DNA of 64,000 nucleotides from Actinomycetaceae bacterium (GTDB lineage: Bacteria; Actinomycetota; Actinomycetes; Actinomycetales; Actinomycetaceae). Every line of letters starts with the position of its first letter. Within the stretch, counting starts at the first letter, position 1. Shown piece by piece: positions 1 through 8,918 of the stretch. Under the pieces are notes generated by a model. It was not told the origin of the DNA. It saw only the letters and a list, made by a program, of their open reading frames with translations, and searched no databases. The DNA is taken from assembly GCA_030538185.1 (NCBI GenBank), contig JAUNUK010000003.1:298125-362124 (forward strand), read 5' to 3'. The translations under genes and the position numbers were made by a program.

Positions 1-3
1 CTT

Positions 4-90
4 CCATCGGTCCTGGCGGAAGCACCTGCCCTTCGAGGGTGGTTGCTGCAGCGTCGCGGAGCCAGGTCTCTCAGCTGCTCGTGATGGTCG
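4..90 (-). promoter_or_regulatory. SAM (S-box, SAM-I type) riboswitch of a gene beyond the left edge
   Basis: On the minus strand the conserved S-box elements occur in order: GAGCAGCTGAGAGACC, then GCAGCAACC, then AGGTGCTTCCGCC. The outer P1 helix pairs CCATC (minus strand of 83-87) with GATGG (4-8). The same elements occur at 26485-26564 ahead of metF, which supports the call. The 3' end of the aptamer runs into GATGGAAG at the window edge, so a ribosome binding site probably lies in or next to P1. The controlled gene lies to the left, outside the window, and is expected to belong to methionine or SAM metabolism. A TAAAAT hexamer at about 98-103 (minus strand) may be its -10 box. Confidence 0.85.
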
Positions 91-268
91 ACCCTATTTT
101 AGGCCGAAATCCACGAATAGACGAATCCCTACTATTTCTTCTCTCGAAACTGCACCGTCCAGCATTTCCGTGTGTTTCGTGGCCCGCGCCAACCGGATTC
201 ACCCCTTTCTGTTGGCTATTAACCCTTCGCCCTCGGTAGGCTTGAAACCTGAAGCAAAGGAGCCTACC

Positions 269-1024
269 GTGACCGATTCTCCGCGTATCGATCCTCACCT
301 TTTTGATGGGATGAACCGTGTACAGTCCCCAAACAACCCCGGCGAAGATCGCCTAGCCCGCCGTGTGGCCAGGTTTTTTACCAGATTTTTTGGGCCAGAG
401 GGTGAGTCCAAACGCATGGCTGTGGCCTTCAGCGCGGCAATCGGCGTGGGAACCACTGTTTGGTATGCGCTGCCGGATTATGTGTCCTCCCGCAAGGGCA
501 GAACCTGGATCAAGAGCGGCCTTATTTTCGGCCTTCTTGCCTCGGTCGGCGCCTTGGCAGTTCGTGGCCTGCACCAAGTTTATGAAGCCTCAAAACCCCC
601 TTTGACGACAGATTCTTCTATTGACTCCGGTCACGATGCGGTGGATTGGCAATCTGTTGAGGACACCTCCATGGAAGCCAGTGGCACCACTTCTCTGCGT
701 TCAACAACTTTGGTGAACTCGATCACTTCTAGCTCCATCGGCGTTTCCGAGGGCGAACACTTGTTCCTCGACGGCGAGTGCGACTGCGAGGATTGTGACT
801 CTGAAGACTCCCAACCGATGCCTCCCGCAGTGTTCCTTCCCCTTCTTGCCGGCTTCATCGCTGCGTCAGTGGCAGCAACTGTCGTCATAGAAAAGTGGTT
901 GTTCCGTCGTGGCGAACGCCGACGTCTGGCGGGAGTAAAGCACGCCCACCTGCGTCAAGCCCTGCCTTTGGGCCTGCTTGGCGCCCTCGCGGCCTATATC
1001 GATCCGCCCACGCTTGAGGAATGA
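269..1024 (+). CDS. Hypothetical membrane protein (about 251 aa)
   Basis: I do not recognise this protein. The frame is open from position 170, but the GTG at 269 follows AAAGGAG with good spacing and is the preferred start. The product has a charged N-terminus with an Arg-rich stretch (RLARRVARFFTRFF), two hydrophobic segments around residues 50-110, a polar acidic middle with a Cys-rich patch (CDCEDCDSED), and two more hydrophobic segments near the C-terminus (AVFLPLLAGFIAASVAATVV and ALPLGLLGALAAY). It is therefore probably a four-pass membrane protein. It is transcribed away from the riboswitch at 4-90 and is followed by a strong hairpin, so it looks monocistronic. The Cys/Asp patch could bind metal, but that is only a guess. 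Confidence 0.7.
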   Translation: MTDSPRIDPHLFDGMNRVQSPNNPGEDRLARRVARFFTRFFGPEGESKRMAVAFSAAIGVGTTVWYALPDYVSSRKGRTWIKSGLIFGLLASVGALAVRGLHQVYEASKPPLTTDSSIDSGHDAVDWQSVEDTSMEASGTTSLRSTTLVNSITSSSIGVSEGEHLFLDGECDCEDCDSEDSQPMPPAVFLPLLAGFIAASVAATVVIEKWLFRRGERRRLAGVKHAHLRQALPLGLLGALAAYIDPPTLEE

Positions 1025-1041
1025 GAGGGGCAGAAATGAGT

Positions 1042-1080
1042 TTGGCCCCGGTGGCTGGATCGCAGCTTTACCGGGGCCAA
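1042..1080 (+). terminator. Hairpin terminator after the membrane protein gene
   Basis: TTGGCCCCGGT (1042-1052) and ACCGGGGCCAA (1070-1080) form a perfect 11-bp GC-rich stem with a 17-nt loop, 18 nt after the stop codon. There is no U-tract. It also lies just past the 3' end of the minus-strand tRNA-Arg and could serve both directions. Confidence 0.65.
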
Positions 1081-1081
1081 G

Positions 1082-1154
1082 CGCGCCCGAAGGGATTCGA
1101 ACCCCCAACCTTCTGATCCGTAGTCAGATGCTCTATCCATTGAGCTACGGGCGC
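1082..1154 (-). tRNA. tRNA-Arg(ACG)
   Basis: The acceptor stem is GCGCCCG pairing with CGGGCGC. The D-arm contains GCTCAATGGATAGAGC, the anticodon loop is CTACGGA (anticodon ACG) inside stem TCTGA/TCAGA, and the T-arm contains GGTTCGAATCC. The length is 73 nt and CCA is not encoded. The ACG anticodon, read as ICG in bacteria, decodes CGU/CGC/CGA arginine codons. Confidence 0.95.
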
Positions 1155-1305
1155 TTCGTCCGAACAATTCGTGTAGTCCGAACCCCATTGACTTTAGTCG
1201 CTTGTATCTAAGGATGCAAAATTGTGCACCTGTGGGACAGGCCACTTGGGTCTGCGGCGCTTGTTTCGTCTGGTGGTGCGCGTCTTTACTCAGCTCTGCT
1301 CAGCT

Positions 1306-2610
1306 CTACTCGGACGCAGGATTCATCACTTGGGCCACAAAAAGGGGCCACCCTGTGTCAACCGCCCTGATGATAACCAAATATGGGCGGTCTAAAACTA
1401 GTTCATGATCGAAGGCATCCACTGGGGCACTAGTTGCCCGCATACCTATCTCTGTTACCGCGGCTGCCTTCGTGCCGTCCTCGTCAATATCCAAGACGAC
1501 TTGTTGGCTAATCTGCCCAATAACCAGAGTGTCAGCCTTGCTCATGCCCGAGAAGTCTGCCTCATCTGACATGGCAATACCCGCGCCCATCTTCTCCAAA
1601 AGTGGAATCAAATCGGTCTGAGTTTTTAGTGAGATTTTTGGCACGGTTATTTTCACAAGTTCTTTCGACTCCCCTGTGCGCTGCGAAACAGCCTGGGCAT
1701 TGAGCTCGCTCAATATGTCGTCAGTAATTTCGTTCGGCGCGCTCCCGCGAGGCGGCAAAATGAACTGCGCTGTAAACCCTTGCGTATAAGGCACTTCTGC
1801 CATCGCCCAACCTTCCGCCTGCGCATAAGGCAAGGCATCGGTTTTACGCATCATGTCAACCTCGACTGCACCCCCATCGCTTGTATGAAATTCGCGAGGT
1901 GCGGTGTCGTCTTTTTCGAAAGGTGTTAGCCAGGCTGCCGCCAAAACAATAGCGTTTTGCAAGACCAGACGGTTATCCGGGTTAGCTTCGATCGCTGATT
2001 TTTCTATTAACCCACCCGTGTTTTCTTTCACCCAAGCACTCAAGGGTTTAATTCCTTGCTCAGTCCCCAAGTCAGTGTGCAGCACACCCGCACCGAAGTT
2101 CTTGGCAATATCGTCTAAATACGCCTGTTCAATATCGGCTTGGTCGTCAATGGCGACATTATTAGCCACATGCGTCACCGGAACCTTGGGCAGTTCTTTT
2201 TCTTTTACTACCGCGGGGTCGCCTGCCCAAGGGTGCAAGGTTCGTTCCATAGCATTGACTACAGCCGCATCCGAGCTACCTACGACCTTGTCTAGAGCAG
2301 TTTTAGCCTCACCCCTTGCCCCCAGCGCCACCATGCCGAGGGCGAGTTGTAGCGAAGCTGGTGAAACAGCGAGGTTCAGTTTTTCGTTTTCAATACTGCC
2401 GAGGGCGATGCCTTCAGCAATCTGGACGAATTGGTCAATCTGTTCGGCACTGGCCTGCCCTGCCTCCCGAGGAACCTGGGATCGCACTTCCTGAGCCGAT
2501 GCCGTAAACCCCGAGGCACACCCCGCAACCCCCAACAAAAGCCCCGCAGCAATCAGGACCCCAAGACTTCCCCGAGCCCGTTTTTGTAACCTACCCCACA
2601 AACTACCCAT
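1306..2610 (-). CDS. Lipoprotein serpin (serine protease inhibitor family), 434 aa
   Basis: The N-terminus is a lipoprotein signal with lipobox VAGC (Cys31), which predicts a lipid-anchored extracellular protein. The rest is a full-length serpin fold (NLAVSPASLQLALGMVALGARGEA near the N-terminus; LDRPYLVII and PLFVAQVMNP at the C-terminus). The reactive-centre hinge at about residues 376-386 (DEDGTKAAAVT) has the small residues typical of inhibitory serpins. Counting from the hinge puts the scissile bond near Thr-Ser in MRATSAP, which would suit a protease that cuts after small residues; this assignment is inferred. The start is ATG 2610, with TAGAGT seven nucleotides upstream, which suggests a leaderless transcript. 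Known actinobacterial serpins, for example in bifidobacteria, inhibit elastase-like enzymes. Confidence 0.9.
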   Translation of the reverse strand: MGSLWGRLQKRARGSLGVLIAAGLLLGVAGCASGFTASAQEVRSQVPREAGQASAEQIDQFVQIAEGIALGSIENEKLNLAVSPASLQLALGMVALGARGEAKTALDKVVGSSDAAVVNAMERTLHPWAGDPAVVKEKELPKVPVTHVANNVAIDDQADIEQAYLDDIAKNFGAGVLHTDLGTEQGIKPLSAWVKENTGGLIEKSAIEANPDNRLVLQNAIVLAAAWLTPFEKDDTAPREFHTSDGGAVEVDMMRKTDALPYAQAEGWAMAEVPYTQGFTAQFILPPRGSAPNEITDDILSELNAQAVSQRTGESKELVKITVPKISLKTQTDLIPLLEKMGAGIAMSDEADFSGMSKADTLVIGQISQQVVLDIDEDGTKAAAVTEIGMRATSAPVDAFDHELVLDRPYLVIIRAVDTGWPLFVAQVMNPASE

Positions 2611-2768
2611 GCCTCAAACTCTACAGCCCCTCGGATCCTCCTGCTCTCGCTGAGAACCTCATTGCCACGGGTTAGCGTCATCCTCTGTTTCATCAATCGA
2701 CCAAGGATCCTCAATCGCCCGATAAAGGCACTCGAGGTTCTTGGTCAATCCCCAAACCTGGGGTCGAG

Positions 2769-3383
2769 GTGGTTTTGGAAAAGGCACAGCAAATTTGGGA
2801 AGGCTCAAAAGGCATTGCCGAGGGCGCTACGCAAGAAATGCGATCTTGGTTTCGCTCAGTGCGCCATGATGCGCAGTTGTGGGCGCTGCGGGAGTACAAG
2901 CACTTCACGCCACGCGGCGAGCTCTACCGTCGAAGTCCCTTGGGAAAGCCGAAACTGAACCCAAAGAACCCAGGTTTTCAGTACGTGGTGGTCGGCCCCG
3001 ATGGCCAAGAATATTCGCCTCCCACCCCAGGGTGGCGTTGTAAATTCGAAACTTTTGCAGATCTGGATGCCCGGGGTTTGATTGACTGGCGGTATTCACA
3101 ACCGGCACAGGTCTTACTGCTTACCGAGTATTCTTGTGGACCTCCTGCCGATGTCTTTACCATGCCCAGACGTGCTTCTTTACCTTTTACGAAACCCGTC
3201 AAGGCGCTAGTCCACTGGTGGGGTTTGATTGATGACGACCACGCTCGAATCATCGAACCCTACGCGGGTACCGGCACTGGGATGGATGCAGTCCGACACC
3301 TCAACGACACAGACCAAGGGCAACGCACCTGGCTAGGCATAGAGCTAGACCCCAAATCCGTGAAGGCAACCGCAGGGTACTGA
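2769..3383 (+). pseudogene. C-terminal remnant of a DNA methyltransferase (type III Mod-like)
   Basis: The C-terminal part holds a SAM-binding motif I (IIEPYAGTGTGMDAV) followed by RTWLGIELDP. The part before it (DGQEYSPPTPGWRCKFETF, GLIDWRY, the KPVKALVHW segment) follows the layout of the target-recognition and C-terminal region of type III or beta-class N6/N4 methyltransferases, where the catalytic DPPY motif precedes motif I. No DPPY motif or N-terminal half is present, and 2611-2768 does not supply it in another frame. It is therefore most likely a truncated, non-functional relic (inference). It sits beside three tRNA genes, a common place for decaying mobile DNA. It contains one copy of the CCGAGGGCG motif (2818-2826). 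Confidence 0.6.
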
Positions 3384-3438
3384 AGGTGTCCCAACGGCTG
3401 CTACCCTCACACCCCCAGTGCTGCCCCGGTTGAATTGT

Positions 3439-3471
3439 TTGGGGACCCGCATCTGAGATGCAGGTCCCCAA
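3439..3471. terminator. Bidirectional hairpin between the methyltransferase relic and tRNA-Ser
   Basis: TTGGGGACC (3439-3447) pairs with GGTCCCCAA (3463-3471), and the loop continues as GCATC-TGA-GATGC, giving a nearly continuous 14-bp stem. GCGTTTT follows on the plus strand. It lies directly past the 3' end of the minus-strand tRNA-Ser gene and probably ends tRNA transcription. Confidence 0.6.
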
Positions 3472-3480
3472 GCGTTTTGG

Positions 3481-3567
3481 CGGAGATGGAGGGATTTGAA
3501 CCCTCGAGGGGCGAACGCCCCAACCTCCTTAGCAGGGAGGCGCACTAGGCCACTATGCGACATCTCC
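3481..3567 (-). tRNA. tRNA-Ser(GCT)
   Basis: The acceptor stem is GGAGATG/CATCTCC. The anticodon loop is CTGCTAA (anticodon GCT) inside the CTCCC/GGAG stem. There is a long variable arm (GGGGCGTTCGCCCC) as expected for tRNA-Ser, and the T-arm contains GGTTCAAATCC. The length is 87 nt and CCA is not encoded. Confidence 0.95.
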
Positions 3568-3613
3568 TAGGCCTGATTAGCCTACGCGATATGACACGCA
3601 GGCTCCAAGCTGG

Positions 3614-3700
3614 CGGAGGGTAAGGGATTCGAACCCTTGATGAGGTCGCCCCCATAACGGTTTTCAAGACCGTCTCCTTCGGCCACTCGGACAACCCTCC
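3614..3700 (-). tRNA. tRNA-Ser(TGA)
   Basis: The acceptor stem is GGAGGGT/ACCCTCC. The anticodon loop is CTTGAAA (anticodon TGA) in stem ACGGT/ACCG. There is a long variable arm and the T-arm contains GGTTCGAATCC. It lies 46 bp from tRNA-Ser(GCT) in the same orientation, so the two may be co-transcribed. CCA is not encoded. Confidence 0.95.
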
Positions 3701-3711
3701 AATGAACCTGT

Positions 3712-5025
3712 CTAGTGTAGCGGCCTTGGCGCGTTGGTGAATAATCCTTGCGCCTTGAGTTCCACGTACAAGTCTTGGAAGGCGGTGTAATTAGCTAGCA
3801 CATCCACTGCGCCGGCCTCGCACATCAACACCCCTTCCCTGGCCGTGGGTGCAAACTCGGCCTCCACGCCTTGCTCCTTCAAGCGCTTTTGTAGGGCCAG
3901 CCCCTCTTCTCCGCAGGCCACAATGGGACCGCTCAAGGAGGAAAAGTCCACGTCTTGAATCCAAGAGATGTCGGTGCCATCCCCCACCCGCGCGTTCACT
4001 GCTAAAACGGTGCCCACTGCCGAGGGATCGCGCATGCTCAGCGCCTCTTGGAATCCGGCGGGGTTTTTCGCCAGAATCAAGCGGGCATCACGCCCGTCGA
4101 TGCGGGCAACCTTGTATCTGCCGGCAATATCCACAACTCCTTGAACCCCGCGTATGGCAGTCGGGATGTCAACGCCCATTTCGTAGGCCGCGGCCACTGC
4201 CATCAAGGCATTCGCACGGTTGGCTCGCCCCGGCAGTTTCACACTCAAATCCCAAGACTGCGAGTCTTTCACAGCGTCCTCGGAAATTGTGTTGTGGATT
4301 AGCCTAAACCCGCTATTAGCGCCATCGTCGCCGCCCAGCTCGAAGTCGGGATCTGGTCGCCTGAACTCAGCTAAGGAATCGTCGTACCAGTCCAAGCCTT
4401 CGCGCACAATCGAACCCTTCGACCTGGGCGATTGCACGGAGTCCGCGGTCCAAGACAGGCCAGCTGCCACCCAGACATGCGGCCCCTGACAATCCCACGC
4501 CGCAGAGGTCACCTGGGGGTCATCGCAGTTGACGACCATAACTGCCTGTGGCGAGTTGGCCGCAGCCTCACGCAGGCGCCCCTCAACCACCGACACGCCT
4601 CCGACGCGGTCTAACTGGTCGCGTGAAAGGTTCAAATACAGCAAAACCTCAGGGCGAATTTGGGCGGCGATGGAGGGCATGTGCATCTCATCGACCTCAA
4701 GAATCACAAAGGGCGCGTCCATATTGGACATCAAGGCGGACACCACGCCGCCTTCCATATTGTCCCCTCCTTGATTGACTGCAACCTTGTGACCTGCAGC
4801 CTCAAGGGCGGCAACGACCATGCGGGTGGTGGTGGACTTGCCGTTAGTGCCAGTGACCATCACGCAGCGGCGATCATCGGCCAGGCGCGCCAATACATCC
4901 CCACAGATGGCTTTCGCAACCCTGCCACCTATCATCCCGCCGCTTCCCCTGCCCAGTGCGCGCGAGGCCGCAGCCGCCAAGCGTCCGAAAACTACAGCTA
5001 CCCGGGCTCTACCACCTAAAGTCAT
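3712..5025 (-). CDS. murT: MurT-like Mur ligase (lipid II isoglutaminyl synthase subunit family, DUF1727)
   Basis: MurT is a Mur-ligase-type ATPase that with the glutaminase GatD amidates the D-Glu of lipid II. The ATP site TGTNGKSTTTRM is near residue 58, the Mur middle-domain signature VLEVDEMHMP follows, then LNLSRDQLDR. The C-terminal DUF1727 domain carries LILAKNPAGFQEAL, a MurT signature. Two oddities stand out. The Cys4 zinc ribbon normally found in MurT is represented by a segment (SPRSKGSIVREGLDW to FRRPDPDFEL) that keeps the surrounding pattern but has no cysteines. Also, no gatD gene is adjacent; downstream are two tRNA-Ser genes. The start ATG 5025 has TAAAAT seven nucleotides upstream, so it is probably leaderless. 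Confidence 0.85.
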   Translation of the reverse strand: MTLGGRARVAVVFGRLAAAASRALGRGSGGMIGGRVAKAICGDVLARLADDRRCVMVTGTNGKSTTTRMVVAALEAAGHKVAVNQGGDNMEGGVVSALMSNMDAPFVILEVDEMHMPSIAAQIRPEVLLYLNLSRDQLDRVGGVSVVEGRLREAAANSPQAVMVVNCDDPQVTSAAWDCQGPHVWVAAGLSWTADSVQSPRSKGSIVREGLDWYDDSLAEFRRPDPDFELGGDDGANSGFRLIHNTISEDAVKDSQSWDLSVKLPGRANRANALMAVAAAYEMGVDIPTAIRGVQGVVDIAGRYKVARIDGRDARLILAKNPAGFQEALSMRDPSAVGTVLAVNARVGDGTDISWIQDVDFSSLSGPIVACGEEGLALQKRLKEQGVEAEFAPTAREGVLMCEAGAVDVLANYTAFQDLYVELKAQGLFTNAPRPLH

Positions 5026-5138
5026 ACCTCAGATTTTAGGCACAACTGGACTCGTAGAACACATCAAAAACCGTACCCACATCGCCCAGTTCACGCGGCA
5101 TTTCTGCCGTCACGCCCCCCGCGCGCCGCCTTCAAAGC

Positions 5139-6497
5139 TCAGCTGTGTTGCCTACGCCCGAAGCTCCAGCCGCTGCCTCCTTTATGTGGCGCGTTAATAT
5201 CTGCCTTATCCAACAGCTCTTGAGCTAAGGCAGTCGGCATGGTCGGGGCGAGGGGCAAACGCGGCGCCAACAAGGTCTGGACCGCATGGTAGACATCAGA
5301 GTACCCAGCCCACACGGTGTCATCAGGCTCATTGAAGGGATTGAGCTCCATCTGCCATTTTCCTGGCTCTCTGATGACATAGCCCTCGCAATAGTCCAGC
5401 CAGGAACGGTAGCAGTGTTCGTAGTGTTCGACCTCGCCGACAGATGCGCCCTCGTCAAGAAGTGTGCGGCGCAGGGCAACGGTAGCCAAAATTCCCTCCA
5501 GAACAACCCAGGCGAAACGTTGCCTCACCAGGGGTTTACCCTCGTAATCCACGGTGTAGAAGAACCCGGATTTACCGTCTTTTCGCCAGGCATCGGTGCG
5601 GGCTCTTTCAAAGATTTCCTGCGCGGCCTCTAACATCCCATTGGGCACCGGTAGTCCCCGGTAACGTAAAGATGCCCGAGTTTCCAAGATGAAGCGTGAC
5701 CACTGCAGACAGTGCCCGATATTGATCCCATACGGCCGCACCGGGTCAGCCGGAGAACCGACATTGTAGTCTTTTTGAATATTCCAATTGATGTCGTAGT
5801 GCTCGGGAACTCGCCAATTATTGATTTTGGCTTGGGCCATCACAAACTCGATAATGCGCATGGCACGTTTCAGCCACTCATCATCGCCCGTGGCATCCGC
5901 CAAGGCCAGGTATGCCTCGGCGCTGTGAAGGTTCGCCGACATACCGTTATAGGGTTCTAATGAACTAAAACTCCTGTCCCAGTTATTGCGCACACGTCCC
6001 AGCGAGTCGTCCCAGAAATACTCCAGCTCATCGGCAATTGCATCCTTCATCAACTCATTTGCCCCGGGTCGATTGGCGATGGTTGCGGCAGCAGCAGCCA
6101 AGAGAACATAGGCGTGTGAACGTGAAGATTTGCGGTCACCCTCAACCTCAAGGGCTGGCACACCTGGAGCCTTCGCCGCAACCTCATCCTCGGTCAAAGG
6201 GTTGATTAGTGAGAAATACCCCCCGTGCTCCTTGTCCCTAAAATGGTGCCGCAAGGCATAAATGCCATGATCACAACGACGGCGGCTTCCAGGTATTCCG
6301 AGCAAAGTCGACATGGCATACACGTAGGTCGAACGAGCTGTCCTAAACAGTGGCACTGGCGCGGTTTCGTCAACCTTGTCATCCAGTCCGATGAAGCCAA
6401 ACCCTGCTGGAACATAGGCTTTATGCCCATGCTCAAGTAGAGCAATCAACTGCATCGAAAGCCAACGTTCGTGCTCAATCGTGCCAAACCAGGCCAT
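5139..6497 (-). CDS. AGE-family sugar epimerase/isomerase, 452 aa
   Basis: The protein matches the N-acylglucosamine 2-epimerase (AGE) superfamily, an (alpha/alpha)6-barrel group that includes mannose isomerases, the YihS aldose-ketose isomerases and cellobiose epimerases. Recognisable segments are the N-terminal helix with HERWLSMQLIALLEHG, a region with YNGMSANLHSAEAYLALADATGD, and INIGHCLQWSRFIL, which holds the conserved barrel histidine. The start ATG is preceded by GGAGG at good spacing. It lies upstream of murT on the same strand with about 110 bp between them, so co-transcription is possible. The substrate cannot be told from sequence alone; a cytosolic aldose-ketose isomerase such as mannose isomerase is the most general guess. 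Confidence 0.8.
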   Translation of the reverse strand: MAWFGTIEHERWLSMQLIALLEHGHKAYVPAGFGFIGLDDKVDETAPVPLFRTARSTYVYAMSTLLGIPGSRRRCDHGIYALRHHFRDKEHGGYFSLINPLTEDEVAAKAPGVPALEVEGDRKSSRSHAYVLLAAAAATIANRPGANELMKDAIADELEYFWDDSLGRVRNNWDRSFSSLEPYNGMSANLHSAEAYLALADATGDDEWLKRAMRIIEFVMAQAKINNWRVPEHYDINWNIQKDYNVGSPADPVRPYGINIGHCLQWSRFILETRASLRYRGLPVPNGMLEAAQEIFERARTDAWRKDGKSGFFYTVDYEGKPLVRQRFAWVVLEGILATVALRRTLLDEGASVGEVEHYEHCYRSWLDYCEGYVIREPGKWQMELNPFNEPDDTVWAGYSDVYHAVQTLLAPRLPLAPTMPTALAQELLDKADINAPHKGGSGWSFGRRQHS

Positions 6498-6583
6498 GTC
6501 GCCTCCTGCGTCATTGGAGAATGCGGATTATCTATCCCTATTAGGTTACGACCTTATGGCTGCCAAGGGCGACTTTTGCCTCC

Positions 6584-7543
6584 CTATTTGTCCATCCCTT
6601 CACGCCACAAGATGAAGGCGTCAAGGACGGCTGGGGCTCCATCACTTTCAACCCCTTGTGTAGAAGTTTGCGCCACCTCAAGCAAGGAAGCAGGCGAATG
6701 GCCCATAGCCACCCCATGCCTGGCCCACTCAAGCATTTCCAAATCGTTGGAGCCATCCCCCAAGGCCAAGGCCTGTTGTGCTGAACTTCCCAACTGTTGA
6801 CACACATAGTCCAAACCTGTGGCTTTGGTGACGCCAAGCGGTGCCACATCCATCCAGGCAGTCCAGCCCACAGCGTATTCCACCGCATGTAGACCTGCCT
6901 TTTCGACGGCTGCACTAAACTGCGGGACTGACATTTCCAGGTGGCGCACCACCACGCGAGTCACAGGTGTGGCTCTCAACTGATCTATGGGCTGAACCGA
7001 GCGAGTTTCTGCAAGCTCACCTTGAGGGAACTCTGCCGACACCCTAAACCCGTCATCCCCGTCTTCGACCGCAATCAGGGCATCGGGTATGACGCGCAAA
7101 ATCGTGTCAATCACGGGTGCCGGGTCGAAGGTTTTGACGTAACACACTTGGTAGTTGACGTTTCCATCCGCATCTGTTTCGAAAGTACAGACGACAGCGC
7201 CATTGGAGCACACCATCCACCCACTACGTAAACCAAAGAGCGAGATAACGGGCAAGGTCGCATACACAGAACGCCCCGTAGAGACAACTACGTCAACCTC
7301 TAATTCGCTCAGTTTCGCCATAGAAGCATACATGCGATCGGTGGCTTGACCGTAACCGTCCAGCAGAGTTCCATCCACATCCAAGGCGATCAACTGTCGC
7401 TTAGAGTGATCGAAATCCGGCAAGGCAGCCAGTTGCGCGGCCACTTCCTTTCGGAAAGTCACCTCGTCAGGAACCCCGCCTCCCCTCAAAGAATCACTGG
7501 AGATGAAAGGGACCGAGGAAATCGGAGCACCCTTTTTGCTCAT
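6584..7543 (-). CDS. HAD-superfamily (Cof-type) sugar-phosphatase-like hydrolase, 319 aa
   Basis: Motif I is [11 protein letters not shown] near residue 55, motif II is STGRS, and the C-terminal motif is [10 protein letters not shown], all typical of Cof-type (subfamily IIB) HAD phosphatases with a C2 cap. The nucleophile is the first Asp of DVDGT. The start codon overlaps the serS stop by 4 nt (ATGA), so translation is coupled to serS. The first 45 residues precede the HAD domain and have no clear match. The substrate is unknown; relatives act on sugar phosphates, pyridoxal phosphate or flavin phosphates. A serS plus HAD phosphatase pair is common in actinobacteria. Confidence 0.85.
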   Translation of the reverse strand: MSKKGAPISSVPFISSDSLRGGGVPDEVTFRKEVAAQLAALPDFDHSKRQLIALDVDGTLLDGYGQATDRMYASMAKLSELEVDVVVSTGRSVYATLPVISLFGLRSGWMVCSNGAVVCTFETDADGNVNYQVCYVKTFDPAPVIDTILRVIPDALIAVEDGDDGFRVSAEFPQGELAETRSVQPIDQLRATPVTRVVVRHLEMSVPQFSAAVEKAGLHAVEYAVGWTAWMDVAPLGVTKATGLDYVCQQLGSSAQQALALGDGSNDLEMLEWARHGVAMGHSPASLLEVAQTSTQGVESDGAPAVLDAFILWREGMDK

Positions 7544-8814
7544 TTGCGGGGCTCCAACACAGTGCGACCCCCCATGTAGGGCTGCAGACCCTTTGGCACG
7601 CGGATTGAACCATCTGCCTGCTGGTGATTCTCAAGGATAGCGACCAGCCAACGCGTCGTAGCCAAAGTCCCGTTCAAAGTCGCGGCTACCTGCATCCCGT
7701 CCTCGGACCTATGCCTTATGCCCAAACGCCTGGCCTGGAAGGTGGTGCAATTCGAGGTCGAGGTGACTTCCATGTAACGTTTCTGGGTCGGTAACCAGGC
7801 CTCACAGTCAAACTTCCGAGCGGCCGAAGAACCCAGATCACCTGCTGCGACATCGATTACGCGGTAAGGAATTTCAACCTTGGCCAGCATTTCCTTTTCG
7901 AGGGCGAGGAGACGTTCGTGTTCCGCCTCGGCTTGAGATGCCTCGCAGTACGCGAACATCTCAACCTTGTTGAACTGATGGACGCGAATGATTCCGCGGG
8001 TGTCCTTCCCATACGACCCCGCCTCACGCCTGTAGCAGGCTGACCAGCCGGAGTAGCGAATGGGGCCATTCGAAACATCTATGATTTCATCCGTGTGGTA
8101 GCCCGCCAAGGCGACCTCTGAGGTGCCCACCAAGTACAAGTCATCAGCAGGCAAGTAATAGATTTCATCCGAGTGCGCGCCCAAAAAGCCCGTCCCTGAC
8201 ATGGTCGCAGGGCTTACCAAAGTCGGGGTCGTCATGGGCGTGAAGCCGTGCTCCTCTGCCAAGTCCCAGGCAGCCGTCAACATGGCCAACTCGAGGCGGG
8301 CGATAGCGCCCTTCAAGAAGTAAAAACGCGCCCCACTGATCTTTGCTCCGCGTTCCGTGTCTATGCCGTCCAAGCCAAGACCCAGATCAAGGTGATCTTT
8401 GGGCTCAAAACCTTCTGCCTCAAAGTCCCGAATTTCAGGGCCTTCGTGGCTCAAGACCACGTAGTCTTCTTCCCCGCCCTCGGGAACGCCGGGGATTATC
8501 AGGTTGGAGATCTGCATGGCGACTTCTTGAGCTTCTTGATCCTTGGCATCAGCCAAGGCCTGAGCATCCTTCACACCTTGCGCCATGACCTTGGCTTTTT
8601 CCAACATGGCAGGACGCTCTTCAGCCGAAGCAGTCGAAATATTCTTCGAAAAAGCCTTTTGTTCCGCTCTTTTGCGTTCAAAGTCAGATAAAGCTCCGCG
8701 GCGTTCCTCATCCAGTTTCAGGATTTGGTCGATGAGCTCCGGGTTTTCATTACGAGCACGCTGAGAGGCGCGAGCAGGTTCAGGGTTTTCACGCAGGCTT
8801 CGCAAGTCAATCAT
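7540..8814 (-). CDS. serS: Seryl-tRNA synthetase
   Basis: This class II aminoacyl-tRNA synthetase charges tRNA-Ser; two tRNA-Ser genes lie 4 kb away. The first 110 residues form the antiparallel coiled-coil arm that contacts the long variable arm of tRNA-Ser (Arg/Glu-rich, starting [17 protein letters not shown]). Motif 2 is [20 protein letters not shown] and motif 3 is in [17 protein letters not shown]. The length of 424 aa is normal. ATG 8814 is preceded by TAGACT with six nucleotides between, so the mRNA is probably leaderless. It is translationally coupled to the downstream HAD hydrolase. Confidence 0.98.
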   Translation of the reverse strand: MIDLRSLRENPEPARASQRARNENPELIDQILKLDEERRGALSDFERKRAEQKAFSKNISTASAEERPAMLEKAKVMAQGVKDAQALADAKDQEAQEVAMQISNLIIPGVPEGGEEDYVVLSHEGPEIRDFEAEGFEPKDHLDLGLGLDGIDTERGAKISGARFYFLKGAIARLELAMLTAAWDLAEEHGFTPMTTPTLVSPATMSGTGFLGAHSDEIYYLPADDLYLVGTSEVALAGYHTDEIIDVSNGPIRYSGWSACYRREAGSYGKDTRGIIRVHQFNKVEMFAYCEASQAEAEHERLLALEKEMLAKVEIPYRVIDVAAGDLGSSAARKFDCEAWLPTQKRYMEVTSTSNCTTFQARRLGIRHRSEDGMQVAATLNGTLATTRWLVAILENHQQADGSIRVPKGLQPYMGGRTVLEPRK

Positions 8815-8918
8815 GGTCTCAGTCTAACCAAGACCTAGGACACGACCTATACGAGGCCACCAAAAGCCAGACTCAATCTCACTTGAACGGCCTCTGCTCA
8901 ACCGCCCTCGGCAAGCGT

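Noticed and set aside
1904-2494. 196-codon open frame on the plus strand
   Set aside because: It lies wholly antisense to the serpin gene, which has clear family motifs; the translated sequence has no recognisable domain.
1082-3700. Possible integrated element with att sites at the tRNA genes
   Set aside because: No integrase and no duplicated tRNA 3' end could be found around the methyltransferase relic, so only a relic is claimed.
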